A stretch of 64,000 nt of DNA, taken from assembly GCF_000494755.1 (NCBI RefSeq), contig NC_022657.1, positions 7,594,001 through 7,658,000 of the forward strand, given 5' to 3'. The DNA comes from Amorphoplanes friuliensis DSM 7358. GTDB lineage: Bacteria; Actinomycetota; Actinomycetes; Mycobacteriales; Micromonosporaceae. Made by a program: the position numbers and the translations under genes. Under the pieces are notes generated by a model, which saw only the letters and a list, made by a program, of their open reading frames with translations, had not been told where the DNA came from and searched no databases. Shown piece after piece: positions 43,895-52,940 of the stretch (position 1 is the stretch's first letter; each line of letters opens with the position of its first letter).

Positions 43895-45184
43895 GTGGAT
43901 GGCATAGGCGGGCAGGTCTTGCTCGTGCTGGTGCTGGTGTTGGTGAACGCAGCCTTCTCCGGCAGCGAAATGGCCCTGGTGTCCTTGCGCGACAGCCAGG
44001 TGAACAAGCTGGAAAGGCAGTCGCGCCGCGGCCGGGTGCTCGGGCGGCTGACCCGTGACCCGAACAGGTTCCTGGCGACCATCCAGATCGGCATCACGCT
44101 GGCGGGTTTCCTGGCCTCGGCGGCCGCCGCCGTGTCGCTCTCGAAGCCGCTGGTGGAGCCGCTCGGTTTCCTGGGTTCGGCCGCGGAGCCCGCCGCCATC
44201 GTCGTCGTCACGATCGTGCTGACCTTCGTCACGCTGGTGATCGGCGAGCTGGCGCCCAAACGCATCGCGATGCAGCGCACCGAGGGCTGGGCCCTGCTGG
44301 TGGCCCGGCCGCTGGACATCCTCTCGACGATCTCCCGGCCGGCGGTGTGGCTGCTCAGCGTCGCGACCAACCTGCTCGTGCGGCTGGCCGGTGGTGACCC
44401 CAAGGCGCAGCGCGAGGAGGTCAGCACCGAGGAGATCCGCGACATGGTCGCGGCCCAGCAGGACTTCTCGGTCGAGCAGCGGACCATCATCAGCGGCGCG
44501 TTCGAGATCGCGGACCGGATCCTGCGGGAGATCCTGGTGCCCCGCCGCGACGTGCTGACCCTGGCGACCGGCCTGGCCGCCCCGGAAGCGCTGACCCAGC
44601 TGATCGCCGGTGGCCACTCCCGCGCGCCGGTGGTCGGCCCGGCCGGTCTCGACGACGTTTTCGGGGTCGTGCACCTGCGTGACCTGGTCGGCGCCCAGGG
44701 GCCGGTCGATCTGGTGGCGCGGCCGGGGCTGTTCCTGCCCGAGACGCTGCGGGTGTCCGACGCGCTGCGGCAGATGCGGCTGGAACGCCACCAGCTCGCC
44801 CTCGTGGTCGACGAGCGCGGCGCGATCGACGGCATCATCACCATGGAGGACCTGGTCGAGGAGATCGTCGGTGAGATCTACGACGAGACGGACCGCGACG
44901 TGCAGTCGGTGGTCAAGGAGGCCGACGGCGCGCTGCTGATGCCGGGCTCGTTCCCGATCCACGACCTGCCGGACATCGGCTTCGACAACTCGGTGCCCGA
45001 CGAGGGTGATTACACGACCGTCGCCGGGATGGTGCTGGCCTCGCTCGGGCACATCCCGACGGAGCCCGGCGAGGTGGTCACGCTGCCGCAGTTCACCGCG
45101 GAGGTCGTCGAGGTCACCGGCCGCGCGATCACCCGCCTCCGGCTGCGGGCGCTGCCCCGCGAGGAGCCGGAGGACGAGGACTAA
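43895..45184 (+). CDS. CNNM/CBS-domain transporter-like protein (HlyC/CorC family)
   Basis: 429 residues. An N-terminal DUF21/CNNM membrane domain with three or four helices (VNAAFSGSEMALVSLRDSQV, IGELAPKRIA) is followed by a CBS pair (about 215-330, with GVVHLRDLV and IDGIITMEDLVEEIVGEI) and a C-terminal CorC_HlyC domain. Relatives affect magnesium or cobalt export; the old hemolysin name is misleading. The start is GTG 43895. Its TAA overlaps the convergent GH65 gene's TAG by 4 bases (CTAA). Confidence 0.93.
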   Translation: MDGIGGQVLLVLVLVLVNAAFSGSEMALVSLRDSQVNKLERQSRRGRVLGRLTRDPNRFLATIQIGITLAGFLASAAAAVSLSKPLVEPLGFLGSAAEPAAIVVVTIVLTFVTLVIGELAPKRIAMQRTEGWALLVARPLDILSTISRPAVWLLSVATNLLVRLAGGDPKAQREEVSTEEIRDMVAAQQDFSVEQRTIISGAFEIADRILREILVPRRDVLTLATGLAAPEALTQLIAGGHSRAPVVGPAGLDDVFGVVHLRDLVGAQGPVDLVARPGLFLPETLRVSDALRQMRLERHQLALVVDERGAIDGIITMEDLVEEIVGEIYDETDRDVQSVVKEADGALLMPGSFPIHDLPDIGFDNSVPDEGDYTTVAGMVLASLGHIPTEPGEVVTLPQFTAEVVEVTGRAITRLRLRALPREEPEDED

Positions 45185-47487
45185 CGGTCGAGGGCGTCGC
45201 GGCGGCGGGCCGGTGCACGGCCCGCCGGAGCCGGTGGCGCGGCTTTCTCCTCGACCGGCGGCAGGTCCAGCGTCACCGTTGTGCCGGCCTTCAGGTCGAC
45301 GGGCTCGCCGTAGTGGTGGAACGACAGGTCCTCGTCCGTCACGGCGTACGTGACGGTCGTCGGGGTGACCGTGACGTGGAGCCGGCTGTAACGCCACCGC
45401 AGGCTGAACTTGAGACGCGGCAGGTGGGACGGAAGCCGCGGGGCGAAGGACAGCTGCCCGTCGTGGTCCCGGAGGCCGCCGAAGCCCTGGACCAGGGCCA
45501 TCCAGACGCCCGCGCACGCCGCGATGTGCAGCCCGTCACCGCTGGCCTCGCCGCCAGCCCGCAGGTCGAGCAGCGCCGCCTCGGCGAGGTAGTCGTGGGC
45601 CAGCTCCAGATATCCGGTCTCCGCGGCCAGCACGGCCTGCGCGGGTGCGGACAACGACGAGTCCCGCACGGTACGCGCCTCGTAGTACTCGAAAGCACGC
45701 GTCTTCTCGGCCGGGGTGAACGCGTCGCCGCGCAGCACCATCGCGAGGACGAGGTCGGCCTGCTTGACCACCTGGCGGCGGTACAGGTCGAGGTACGGGT
45801 AGTGCAGCATCAGCGGGTAGTCGTCGTCCTTGGTCGAGGCGAAGTCCCACTCCTGCAGCCGCGCAAATCCGGCGTGCTGCTCGTGCACTTCGCGCCGGTT
45901 GTCGTACGGGAGGGCCAGATTGTCAGCCGTCTCCTGCCAGGCCCGGGGCTCGTCCGCGCTGACGCCGAGGTCGCGGGCACGCTCGGGGAAGAGCTCGCAG
46001 TACTGCGCCGCACCCCGCAGGTTCCGCTGCGCCATCAGGTTGGTGTAGATGTTGTCGTCCACGAGCGCGGTGTACTCGTCGGGGCCCGTGACACCGTCGA
46101 GGTGGAAGACACCCGCGTCGTCCTCGTGGGCGAGCCGGCACCAGAGCCGCGCGGTCTCGACCAGTATTTCGAGCCCGGCCTCACGGACGAACGTGTCGTC
46201 GCCGGCCGCCGCCGCGTACCGCAGGACCGCGTCGGCGATGTCGGCGTTCACGTGCAGCGCGGCCGTGCCGGCGGGCCAATATCCGGAGCATTCGGCGCCG
46301 CTGATCGTGCGCCACGGGTAGGTCGCACCGGCCAGTCGCAGCTCCGCGGCGCGTTCCCGGGCGGCCGGGAGGGCGGCGTGCCGCCAGCGCAGCGCCAGAC
46401 CGACGCAGGCCGGATGGGTGTAGGTCAGCACCGGCAGCACGTACGACTCGGTGTCCCAGAGCATGTGCCCGTCGTAACCGTTGCCGGTCAGGCCCTTGGC
46501 GGCGATGGGGTGCGGCCCGGCCTGCGCGCCGGCCTGGAGCACGTGGAAGAGCCCGAACCGGACGGCCTGCTGCACCTCGGGATCACCGTCGAGCTCGACA
46601 TCGGCGCTGTCCCAGAAGTCGTCGAGATAGTCGCGCTGCTCGTCCAGGAGCGTCTCGAAGCCGGCCCGGACAGCCTCGTCGCGGTCCCGCACAGCGGTCC
46701 CGGCCAGGTCGTCGTCGCTGTCACCGGTACCCCACGCGTACGCGACGAACTTGTCCAGCCGCAGCGGCGTACCGGGGTGCACGACGGTCGTCAGGGTGAA
46801 CCGGATGCGGTCCTCCTCGGCGGACACCTCCCCCGGTTCGGACACGTGGGCGACCGACGAGGCCACGGTGATCCCGCTGCGCCGGGTGCGGTGCACCAGC
46901 ACGTCGTCGGAGTGCGACAGCGAGCGCAGCGGCGCGTGGAGGACGGCCGATGCCCGGGGATCGTCGCGGGGCTCCGGCTGCTCCTCGTTGGCGAGCAGAT
47001 CGGAGTCGAGGCGGATCCGGACGGGCCGGTCCAGCGCCTCGACCTCGTACCGGATCGCGGCCACCGACGGGTGCGGGAAGGACACGAGCCGGGTGCTGGT
47101 GATCCGGACGGGCCCCCACTCGACCTCACGGTGCAGCGTCCCGGCCCGCAGGTCCAGGCAGCGCTCGTGCCGCCGCAGGTCGCCGGTGCGCACGTCGAAC
47201 GGCTCGTCGTCGACGGTCAGCGTGACCAGCTTGCCGTTCGGCGCGTCGATGATCGTCTCGGTGCGCTCGGGGAAGGCGTACCCGGCTTCGGGGTAGGTCA
47301 GGTCACGGTGCTCGTACAGGGAATTGAGGTAGGTCCCGGGCATGCCGAACGGCTCGGGTTCGTCGAGGTTGCCGCGCAGGCCGACGTGCCCGTTGGCGAG
47401 GGCGAAGACGGACTCAGCCTGGCGCAACTCGTCGGGCAGGCCGATCTCGCGGACCACCCACGGCTCCGCGGGCCCGATCTCACCCAT
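45181..47487 (-). CDS. GH65-family glycoside phosphorylase/hydrolase
   Basis: 768 residues. An N-terminal beta-sandwich precedes the (alpha/alpha)6 barrel and a C-terminal jelly roll. Key segments are GHMLWDTESYVLPVL, YPWRTISGAECSGYWP and VTGPDEYTALVDDNIYTN, whose Glu is the general acid. Family members split maltose, trehalose or kojibiose with phosphate, releasing beta-glucose 1-phosphate. Which disaccharide is used here is not clear. It overlaps the upstream PfkB-kinase gene by 8 bases, so they form one operon. Confidence 0.93.
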   Translation of the reverse strand: MGEIGPAEPWVVREIGLPDELRQAESVFALANGHVGLRGNLDEPEPFGMPGTYLNSLYEHRDLTYPEAGYAFPERTETIIDAPNGKLVTLTVDDEPFDVRTGDLRRHERCLDLRAGTLHREVEWGPVRITSTRLVSFPHPSVAAIRYEVEALDRPVRIRLDSDLLANEEQPEPRDDPRASAVLHAPLRSLSHSDDVLVHRTRRSGITVASSVAHVSEPGEVSAEEDRIRFTLTTVVHPGTPLRLDKFVAYAWGTGDSDDDLAGTAVRDRDEAVRAGFETLLDEQRDYLDDFWDSADVELDGDPEVQQAVRFGLFHVLQAGAQAGPHPIAAKGLTGNGYDGHMLWDTESYVLPVLTYTHPACVGLALRWRHAALPAARERAAELRLAGATYPWRTISGAECSGYWPAGTAALHVNADIADAVLRYAAAAGDDTFVREAGLEILVETARLWCRLAHEDDAGVFHLDGVTGPDEYTALVDDNIYTNLMAQRNLRGAAQYCELFPERARDLGVSADEPRAWQETADNLALPYDNRREVHEQHAGFARLQEWDFASTKDDDYPLMLHYPYLDLYRRQVVKQADLVLAMVLRGDAFTPAEKTRAFEYYEARTVRDSSLSAPAQAVLAAETGYLELAHDYLAEAALLDLRAGGEASGDGLHIAACAGVWMALVQGFGGLRDHDGQLSFAPRLPSHLPRLKFSLRWRYSRLHVTVTPTTVTYAVTDEDLSFHHYGEPVDLKAGTTVTLDLPPVEEKAAPPAPAGRAPARRRDALDR

Positions 47488-48391
47488 CGGCGGAGACCTG
47501 CAGACCGGCGAGAGAAGGACGACCGCTGACGTGCGTGACCGTGGCGCCCGAGGCCGCGACCGCCCAGCGGGCCGCGAGTGAATAGTCCTCGCCGCGCAGC
47601 AAGGAGGCCGTCAGCGCGGCGGTGAAGGCGTCACCCCCGCCGGTGGTGTCGACCGGCTTGCCGCCGGTGAGAGGCAGACGCACGTGACCGTCCTTCCAGA
47701 CGAAGAGGTTGCCGTCCTCGACACCCAGCGCGAGCAGCCGCGGGCCGTCGTCGAGCAGGCGCCGTGCCGCCGCGGGCGTGACAGGTCCGTCCAGCAGCAA
47801 CCGGGCCTCCTGATCGTCCGCGCGCACCACGTCGGCCGCCGCGAGCAGCTCGTCCCGGTGCTCCTCCGGCACGCCGTCGAGCACCACCAGCCGGCCCGCG
47901 TCGTGCCCGATCCGTGCTGCGGCCAGCGCGGCCGCGGCGGGTTGCTGCAACTGCACGAGTACGGCGTCAGCCCCGCTGATCACGTCTCGCGCCCGTTCCA
48001 CGTCGCGCACGGTGAGCAGGACCTCCTCGCTGAGATGCTGGACATAACGCCACTGGCCGTCGCTGTCGAGCAGTTCGACGATCAGGCCGGTGAGCGCGCC
48101 GGGGCGGCGTACCACCGCGGTGACGTCGATGCCGTCGCGCCTGGCCTGGTCGAGCAGCACGTCGCCGATGATGTCCTCGCCGGCCACCGCCACCAGCCTC
48201 GGGACTACCCCCAGCTGGGCCAGTCCAACCGCCTGATTGGCGCCCTTGCCGCCCAGTTGCTCGCGCCGGTCCGTCGCATCCGCCGCGGCACCGGTGTCCG
48301 GGACGGCACCGACGGACAGGACGAGGTCACGGGCGAGTTGCCCAACTACGGTCGCTACCGGAGGTTTCATACCTGACAGTTTGTGCGACAT
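47480..48391 (-). CDS. PfkB-family carbohydrate kinase (ribokinase-like)
   Basis: 303 residues. The substrate-binding GG is in REQLGGKGANQAVGLAQLG, and the catalytic and anion-hole motif is PVDTTGGGDAFTAALTASLL. The nearest subfamily is ribokinase, but the sugar is uncertain. Being joined to GH65, it may act on a sugar released from the same glycan. ATG 48391 is given; ATG 48370 (MKPPVATVVGQ) fits the family start equally well. Confidence 0.9.
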   Translation of the reverse strand: MSHKLSGMKPPVATVVGQLARDLVLSVGAVPDTGAAADATDRREQLGGKGANQAVGLAQLGVVPRLVAVAGEDIIGDVLLDQARRDGIDVTAVVRRPGALTGLIVELLDSDGQWRYVQHLSEEVLLTVRDVERARDVISGADAVLVQLQQPAAAALAAARIGHDAGRLVVLDGVPEEHRDELLAAADVVRADDQEARLLLDGPVTPAAARRLLDDGPRLLALGVEDGNLFVWKDGHVRLPLTGGKPVDTTGGGDAFTAALTASLLRGEDYSLAARWAVAASGATVTHVSGRPSLAGLQVSADG

Positions 48392-48508
48392 TCGCGCCCG
48401 CGGCGATCATCGGCCGGAATTTGACGGGCACGGCCATTGCGGACGCCCAGGTCACTTTCACTAGGCTCTCAGTGACCGCGAGCGATCATTGCGTGAGGTG
48501 GTTCCCCC

Positions 48509-49087
48509 GTGACGAACAGCAGCCCGGTGTCGGGTCAGGCCTTCGAGTACCTCGACAACGTCAGCCCCGAGGAGCAGCGCCGGCTGGAGGCGGTCCGCCG
48601 CTACCGGCTGGTCGACCAGCCCGTCGAGGACGCGTACGACCGGATCGCGTTTGTCGCCGGCGCCATCTTCGACACCCCGATCGCGACGGTGTCCCTCGTG
48701 GAGCAGGACCGGGTGTGGCTCGCCGCCTGCCAGGGCCTCAGCGGTGTCCGCGAGGTCGGCAAGGAACCGGGCCTGTGCGCCTCGGTCATCGCCCAGGACG
48801 ACGTCTACGTGATCAACAACGCGGCTGTCGATCCGCGTACGCTCGAGCACCCGCTGGTCCGGGGCGAGCTCGGCCTGCGCTTCTACGCCGCGGCCCCCAT
48901 CCGCACCCACGACGGGTACCGCCTCGGCACGGTCAACGTGATCGACAACCGCCCGCGGGACGCGTCGAAGCGTCAGCTCACCGCCCTGGAGCACCTCGCG
49001 GCGATGGTCTCGGACGAGCTCGAGCTGCGCCTGATGGTGATCCGCAGCGCCGCCGCCGAGCAGCGGATGCGCGAAACGGTCCACTGA
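48509..49087 (+). CDS. GAF-domain protein
   Basis: 192 residues: a lone GAF domain (about 25-175) with DRIAFVAGAIFDTPIATVSLVEQDRVWL, GLCASVIAQDDVYVINNA and GLRFYAAAPIRTHDGYRLGTV. It has no catalytic output domain. Such proteins usually sense small molecules or act as partners of kinases or cyclases. GTG 48509 is the start. Confidence 0.88.
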   Translation: MTNSSPVSGQAFEYLDNVSPEEQRRLEAVRRYRLVDQPVEDAYDRIAFVAGAIFDTPIATVSLVEQDRVWLAACQGLSGVREVGKEPGLCASVIAQDDVYVINNAAVDPRTLEHPLVRGELGLRFYAAAPIRTHDGYRLGTVNVIDNRPRDASKRQLTALEHLAAMVSDELELRLMVIRSAAAEQRMRETVH

Positions 49088-49135
49088 GAGGGCCGGTGCG
49101 CGTAGGAATCGGCGGCATCGGGTAACGGCGGTCCC

Positions 49136-50044
49136 ATGCGGACCCCCCGGAAGATCGCTGTTGTCGCCCACCAGCGCAAGACCCTGGGCGGCGGGCTCGA
49201 CGAGCTGCGCCGCCTCATCACCGACGAGGGCGTCGACGAGCTCGACTGGCACGAGGTGCCCAAGAGCCGCAAGGCCCCCAAGCAGGTACGCAAGGCCCTC
49301 GCGGGCGAGCCGGACCTGCTGATCGTCTGGGGCGGCGACGGCATGGTGCAACGCTCGCTGGACGCGCTCGCCGGCACCAAGGGCGGCGCCAAGGTCCCGG
49401 TCGGCATCATCCCGGCCGGTACCGCCAACCTGCTGGCCACCAACCTCGGCATCCCGCACGACCTGCACGAGGCCGTCCGGATCGCCTTCCACGGCGCCCG
49501 CCACAAGCTCGACCTCGGCATCCTCAACGGCGAACACTTCGCGGTCATGGCCGGCATCGGCTTCGACGGCGCGATGATCCAGGACGCCGACGGCAAGCTC
49601 AAGGACCGCCTGGGCAAGCTCTCCTACGTCTGGACCGGCCTGCGCCACCTCGACGGCCCGGCCCCCAAAGCCAAGATCAAGGTGGACGGTACGAGCTGGT
49701 TCTCCGACGACGCGAGCTGCGTCCTGGTCGGCAACGTCAGCAAGGTCACCGGCGGCATCAAGGCCTTCGACGACGCCAAGCCCGACGACGGCTGGCTCGA
49801 CGTCGGCGTCGCCACCGCCCGCAACGCCGCCGACTGGGCCCGCACCATGAGCCGCATGGCGGTCGGCCGCTCCGAGAACTCCCCGTTCGTACACATGACC
49901 CGCGCCCGCCGCATCGACGTCCGCCTCGCCGAACCCCTCACGTACGAGTTGGACGGTGGCGCCCGCGAGGCCGTCAAACGCATCCGCATCGACGTCGCCC
50001 CGGCGGCTGTCAAGGTCTGCGTACCGGAAGAGCGAATCGGATAA
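49136..50044 (+). CDS. Diacylglycerol/lipid kinase-family protein
   Basis: 302 residues. The nucleotide motif is LLIVWGGDGMVQRSLDAL; GIIPAGTANLLATNLGIP and MAGIGFDGAMIQD follow in the order of DgkB/YegS-type kinases. It probably phosphorylates diacylglycerol or a related lipid at the membrane. ATG 49136 follows a spaced GGTAACGG region with no strong ribosome site. Confidence 0.93.
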   Translation: MRTPRKIAVVAHQRKTLGGGLDELRRLITDEGVDELDWHEVPKSRKAPKQVRKALAGEPDLLIVWGGDGMVQRSLDALAGTKGGAKVPVGIIPAGTANLLATNLGIPHDLHEAVRIAFHGARHKLDLGILNGEHFAVMAGIGFDGAMIQDADGKLKDRLGKLSYVWTGLRHLDGPAPKAKIKVDGTSWFSDDASCVLVGNVSKVTGGIKAFDDAKPDDGWLDVGVATARNAADWARTMSRMAVGRSENSPFVHMTRARRIDVRLAEPLTYELDGGAREAVKRIRIDVAPAAVKVCVPEERIG

Positions 50045-50185
50045 GCGACAGAAGGTAAGAGTCAGACCTGTGGCCGTAAATCCTGTTTATGGTCGTTAAG
50101 GCCCATCAATCCCCTGGCTGTCAGCGGTTGCCCGACCCCACACTGAGGGCGTCGGGCACCGCTACGAGACCCCAGGGGGATGGCC

Positions 50186-50422
50186 ATGCCGTACCACCAG
50201 AGTTCCGCAGTGAGCGTCGCAGCAGTCATGACCGCAGCCACCGTCATCGTCATCGGGTACCGCCTCGGCCGCGCCCATGCGGCCTGGCGGGACCTCCGCT
50301 CCGCCAAACGAGACATCCCCGCGAAGCGCAAGCTCGCCTGGGGACACACCCGGCCCCTCGTCTGGGGAGCATTGTTCCTGCTGGGAACGTTCGTCGCCGC
50401 CGCGTACGACGCAGCCCACTGA
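50186..50422 (+). CDS. Small two-helix membrane protein
   Basis: 78 residues. Helices are near 10-25 (SVAAVMTAATVIVIGYRLG) and 55-72 (PLVWGALFLLGTFVAAAY), with a basic loop (WRDLRSAKRDIPAKRK) between. AGGGGG at 50174-50179 lies 6 nt before ATG 50186 but directly abuts ATG 50180, so 50186 is preferred. No family is recognised. Confidence 0.65.
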   Translation: MPYHQSSAVSVAAVMTAATVIVIGYRLGRAHAAWRDLRSAKRDIPAKRKLAWGHTRPLVWGALFLLGTFVAAAYDAAH

Positions 50423-50439
50423 CCGGTCGTGACCCTTGA

Positions 50440-50468
50440 TGCTGTCCGGCCCTACGGGCCGGACAGCA
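50440..50468. terminator. Perfect hairpin, terminator
   Basis: TGCTGTCCGGCCC (50440-50452), loop TAC, and its exact complement at 50456-50468. It begins 18 bp after the small membrane protein's stop. There is no T-run, but the 13-bp GC-rich stem is strong. Confidence 0.7.
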
Positions 50469-50532
50469 CCCGTCGAGGGTTCTGACCCGAGAAGGTCTGG
50501 CCGGGGGCGGACCAACCTGACAGAGTGCCGGA

Positions 50533-51399
50533 ATGATGTGGACGGCACGACCCGACGAGGTCACCGCGCTCGGGTCGATGCTGGACCGGACCTACGCCGA
50601 GGTGGCCGAAGCCGGCCACCGTCCCAGCACACTGGACCGCCCACGACTGCTCCGCCAACTGGACCTGTGGACCGACCACCTGCTGCCCGCAGTCGCAGCA
50701 GCGAACGCGCCGCTGCGCACCCGCCGGGCGGCCGGCCTTTCGGTCTGGCACACCATGCACGCCTCCGACCCGGACAGCGAGCAGTGGCTGCGCACCAACG
50801 TCGCCACCGTGCCGGCCCGCACCCTCGGCCCTCAACTCACCAGGCTGGTCGATGCCCAGCTGCACCTGATCCGCAGGCTGCAAACCATACGCCGGGCCGA
50901 GAACGTTCGCCGATGCGAGCTCGCAGCGATCGGTGCCCTGTGCGCCGGCCTGGGCACCGACACGATCCGCATCGCGTCGGCTGTCGCCCGTTCGGAACAC
51001 GCCGCCGAACGCCGCCTGCAAACCCTGCTCGACGCCACCCTTTCAGCCCTCCCCGCAGCACCCGGCCCCCGAACGCCGTCACCGCAACGCATCACCGTAG
51101 GCACCGCCGCCACCCTCTTTGCTGGTCTCGACGTCACCCGCCTACGTCTCCTCGAACACACCGACCGAACAGTCCTGCACCTCGAAGCGCACCGCCCGGC
51201 CGAAGCCCGCGACACCCTGGTCATCCTGGTCCTCACCGATGCAGAAGACCCCAAGCCCCTGGACATCCCCGAGGACGGCATCACCCTGACCGCCGCCCCG
51301 CAGCTGACCGCCACCGCCGACGACATCGACCTGACACTCCCCCTGACCACCGGCGAATGGACAGTCCAGGCCGCCGCCGGCACCTGCTACACCGACTAA
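50533..51399 (+). CDS. Hypothetical protein, mostly helical
   Basis: 288 residues without recognised motifs. The first two thirds are Leu/Ala/Arg-rich and helical (LIRRLQTIRRAENVRRCELA). The last third is Thr/Asp/Pro-rich beta-type. No signal peptide or membrane segment is seen. Codon use is high-GC like its neighbours. It ends 9 bases before the zinc-ribbon gene, so they may be cotranscribed. Confidence 0.65.
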   Translation: MMWTARPDEVTALGSMLDRTYAEVAEAGHRPSTLDRPRLLRQLDLWTDHLLPAVAAANAPLRTRRAAGLSVWHTMHASDPDSEQWLRTNVATVPARTLGPQLTRLVDAQLHLIRRLQTIRRAENVRRCELAAIGALCAGLGTDTIRIASAVARSEHAAERRLQTLLDATLSALPAAPGPRTPSPQRITVGTAATLFAGLDVTRLRLLEHTDRTVLHLEAHRPAEARDTLVILVLTDAEDPKPLDIPEDGITLTAAPQLTATADDIDLTLPLTTGEWTVQAAAGTCYTD

Positions 51400-51408
51400 C
51401 CTGCCCCC

Positions 51409-51783
51409 ATGTGCCGGTACGCCGAGACCACCTACAAGGTCCACTACGTATGCGTCCCGTGCCGCCGCAGCAGCAAACTCCCCTGGGACGACCTCGACCA
51501 CCCGTGCCCCCGCTGCCGCAAGCCCATGATCCCGGCGGGCCACGACTTCGCCGCACCCCGGCACCGCGACACATCCGCCTGGATCGCCGTGGCCGCGGTG
51601 CTCGCTGAGGGACTCCGCTACGACGGCTTCGAAACCTGCGGCTGCGCGCGCCAACCAAAGTTCCGTCCCCGCACCAGCCCCCAGATCCGCCAACGCCGCC
51701 GCCTCGCCACCCGCCGCGGCCTCCCCTTCGCCACCCTCCTCACCACCCGCGACCCCTACGACACCCCACCGCCAATCAAGTAG
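51409..51783 (+). CDS. Zinc-ribbon protein of unknown function
   Basis: 124 residues. The N-terminus MCRYAETTYKVHYVCVPCRR with a later CPRCRKPM makes a four-Cys zinc ribbon. WIAVAAVLAEGLRYDGF and CGCARQPKFRPRT follow. From memory this is a common actinobacterial family, sometimes wrongly named after deoxyxylulose-phosphate synthase. The final codons and the TAG stop appear to lie in a degenerate palindromic repeat unit that begins the 51.8-kb array, so the C-terminus (PPPIK) may have been supplied by the repeat. Confidence 0.75.
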   Translation: MCRYAETTYKVHYVCVPCRRSSKLPWDDLDHPCPRCRKPMIPAGHDFAAPRHRDTSAWIAVAAVLAEGLRYDGFETCGCARQPKFRPRTSPQIRQRRRLATRRGLPFATLLTTRDPYDTPPPIK

Positions 51784-52016
51784 GGCCCCGTAGCACGCTG
51801 GGAAGACCCAACTCCAAGGAAGTCGGGCCTACACCGCGCCCAGAAGCCCCAACCTCACTGAAGTAGGGCCGACAACATGCTGGGACGGCCCAACTTCAAC
51901 TAAGTAGGCCCTACAACACACCCGGAAAACCCAATCTCGCTGAAGTGGGCCCACAACGCGCCCGGAAGGCCCAACTTCACTGAAGTTGGGCGCGCTCAAC
52001 TCGGCAGGCGCCGCCC
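51771..52016. repeat. Palindromic 41-bp repeat array 1 (about 6 units)
   Basis: Units of about 41 bp read CCCAACTTCAnnGAAGTnGGG, a palindromic core of 21 bp, followed by a roughly 20-bp linker of two kinds: TACAACACGCTGGGAAGG or TACAACGCACCCGGAAGG. A partial unit at the left end overlaps the stop of the zinc-ribbon gene. The right end passes into CTCGGCAGGCGCC, a sequence repeated at the end of array 2. The region 52017-52232 between the arrays shows no gene. Confidence 0.85.
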
Positions 52017-52232
52017 GCCTCAGCGGTGTGACCGTCACCTGAGAGCTGGGAGACGACGGATCGCCGCGACCAGAGCGACATGTTCTGGACGCCGTCATCG
52101 GCACCACCAGCCACAACGCCGGCCGCCGAACCTGCCCAGCCACCACTGGCAAACCTCTCCCCGCTGCCCGCCCGCCATCGCTGAGCCGCCACGCACCCGG
52201 CGACCTGGACAAGATCCGGATGCCCCACCAGA

Positions 52233-52650
52233 GCCCCGACTCCAATGAAGTCGGGCCTACAACACGCTGGGAGGCCCAACTTCAACGAAGTCGGGCCTAC
52301 AACGCACCAGGAAGGCCCAACTCCAATGAAGTAGGGCCTACAACCCACCCCGAAGGCCCAACCTCACCGAAGTTGGGCCTACACCACGCTGGGAAAGCCC
52401 AACTCCAACGAAGTCGGGCCTACAACGCACCCGGAGGGCCCAACCCCAACGAAGTAGGGCCCACACCACGCTGCGAAAGCCCAACTTCAACGAAGTCGGG
52501 CCTATTACCCACCCGGAAAGCCCAACCTCACCGAAGTTGGGCCCACAACACGCTGGGAAGGCCCAACTTCAGCGAAGTCGGGCCTACGACGCACCCGGAG
52601 GGCCCAACTTCGCTGAAGTTGGGGACCCGGCTCGGTAGGCGCCTGCCCGA
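52233..52650. repeat. Palindromic 41-bp repeat array 2 (10 units)
   Basis: Ten units in exact or near-exact 41-bp register, with linkers alternating mostly between the CGCTGGGA and CACCCGGA types so that an 82-bp period emerges. Both halves of the core vary together in places (TTC with GAA), suggesting selection on pairing or gene conversion. The last unit runs into CTCGGTAGGCGCCTGCCCG, matching the end of array 1. The linkers are not unique, so this is not a CRISPR. Confidence 0.9.
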
Positions 52651-52748
52651 CGCCGGCGTCATCGACACTGCTGGACCTGACGTGATCGTGGCCGGCAACG
52701 CCGGCCTCAAGACGCCGCGGTGCCGGAGATCGGCGGTTGGGGAACAGC

Positions 52749-52781
52749 GAAGCCCCCGCACCACTTCGGTGCGGGGGCTTC
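52749..52781. terminator. Strong hairpin (terminator-like)
   Basis: GAAGCCCCCGCACC (52749-52762), loop ACTTC, and the exact complement to 52781. It looks like an intrinsic terminator with no annotated gene immediately on either side. It could end a transcript running through the repeat arrays, or serve the MBL gene converging from the right. Confidence 0.7.
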
Positions 52782-52824
52782 AGAAGCACGGACCTGCCAG
52801 GGTGCGGGTGGCCATGAGCCGCCA

Positions 52825-52920
52825 AGTGCGCCTCGGCCGGAGCGACGGTCAGACCCCAGCGACCACGACATGCCCTGGACTTAGGTCTCAAGAGTGCGCC
52901 TCGGCCGGAGCCACGGTCAG
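52825..52920. repeat. 28-bp direct repeat, period 68
   Basis: Two copies of a 28-bp sequence beginning AGTGCGCCTCGGCCGGAG (52825-52852 and 52893-52920) differ at one base. The 40 bp between them resembles part of the region between the arrays (GACATG, then CTGGAC). No gene is seen from 52651 to 52940. Confidence 0.75.
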
Positions 52921-52940
52921 GCAGAACGACCCGGCAAGAA

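Noticed and set aside
48965..50044. Defence or toxin island around the GAF and lipid-kinase genes
   Set aside because: The neighbours are ordinary housekeeping-type families with uniform composition and no mobile-element signs.
51771..52650. CRISPR array
   Set aside because: The linkers between palindromic cores are not unique; they belong to two recurring types, the repeat cores themselves vary, and no cas gene is nearby.
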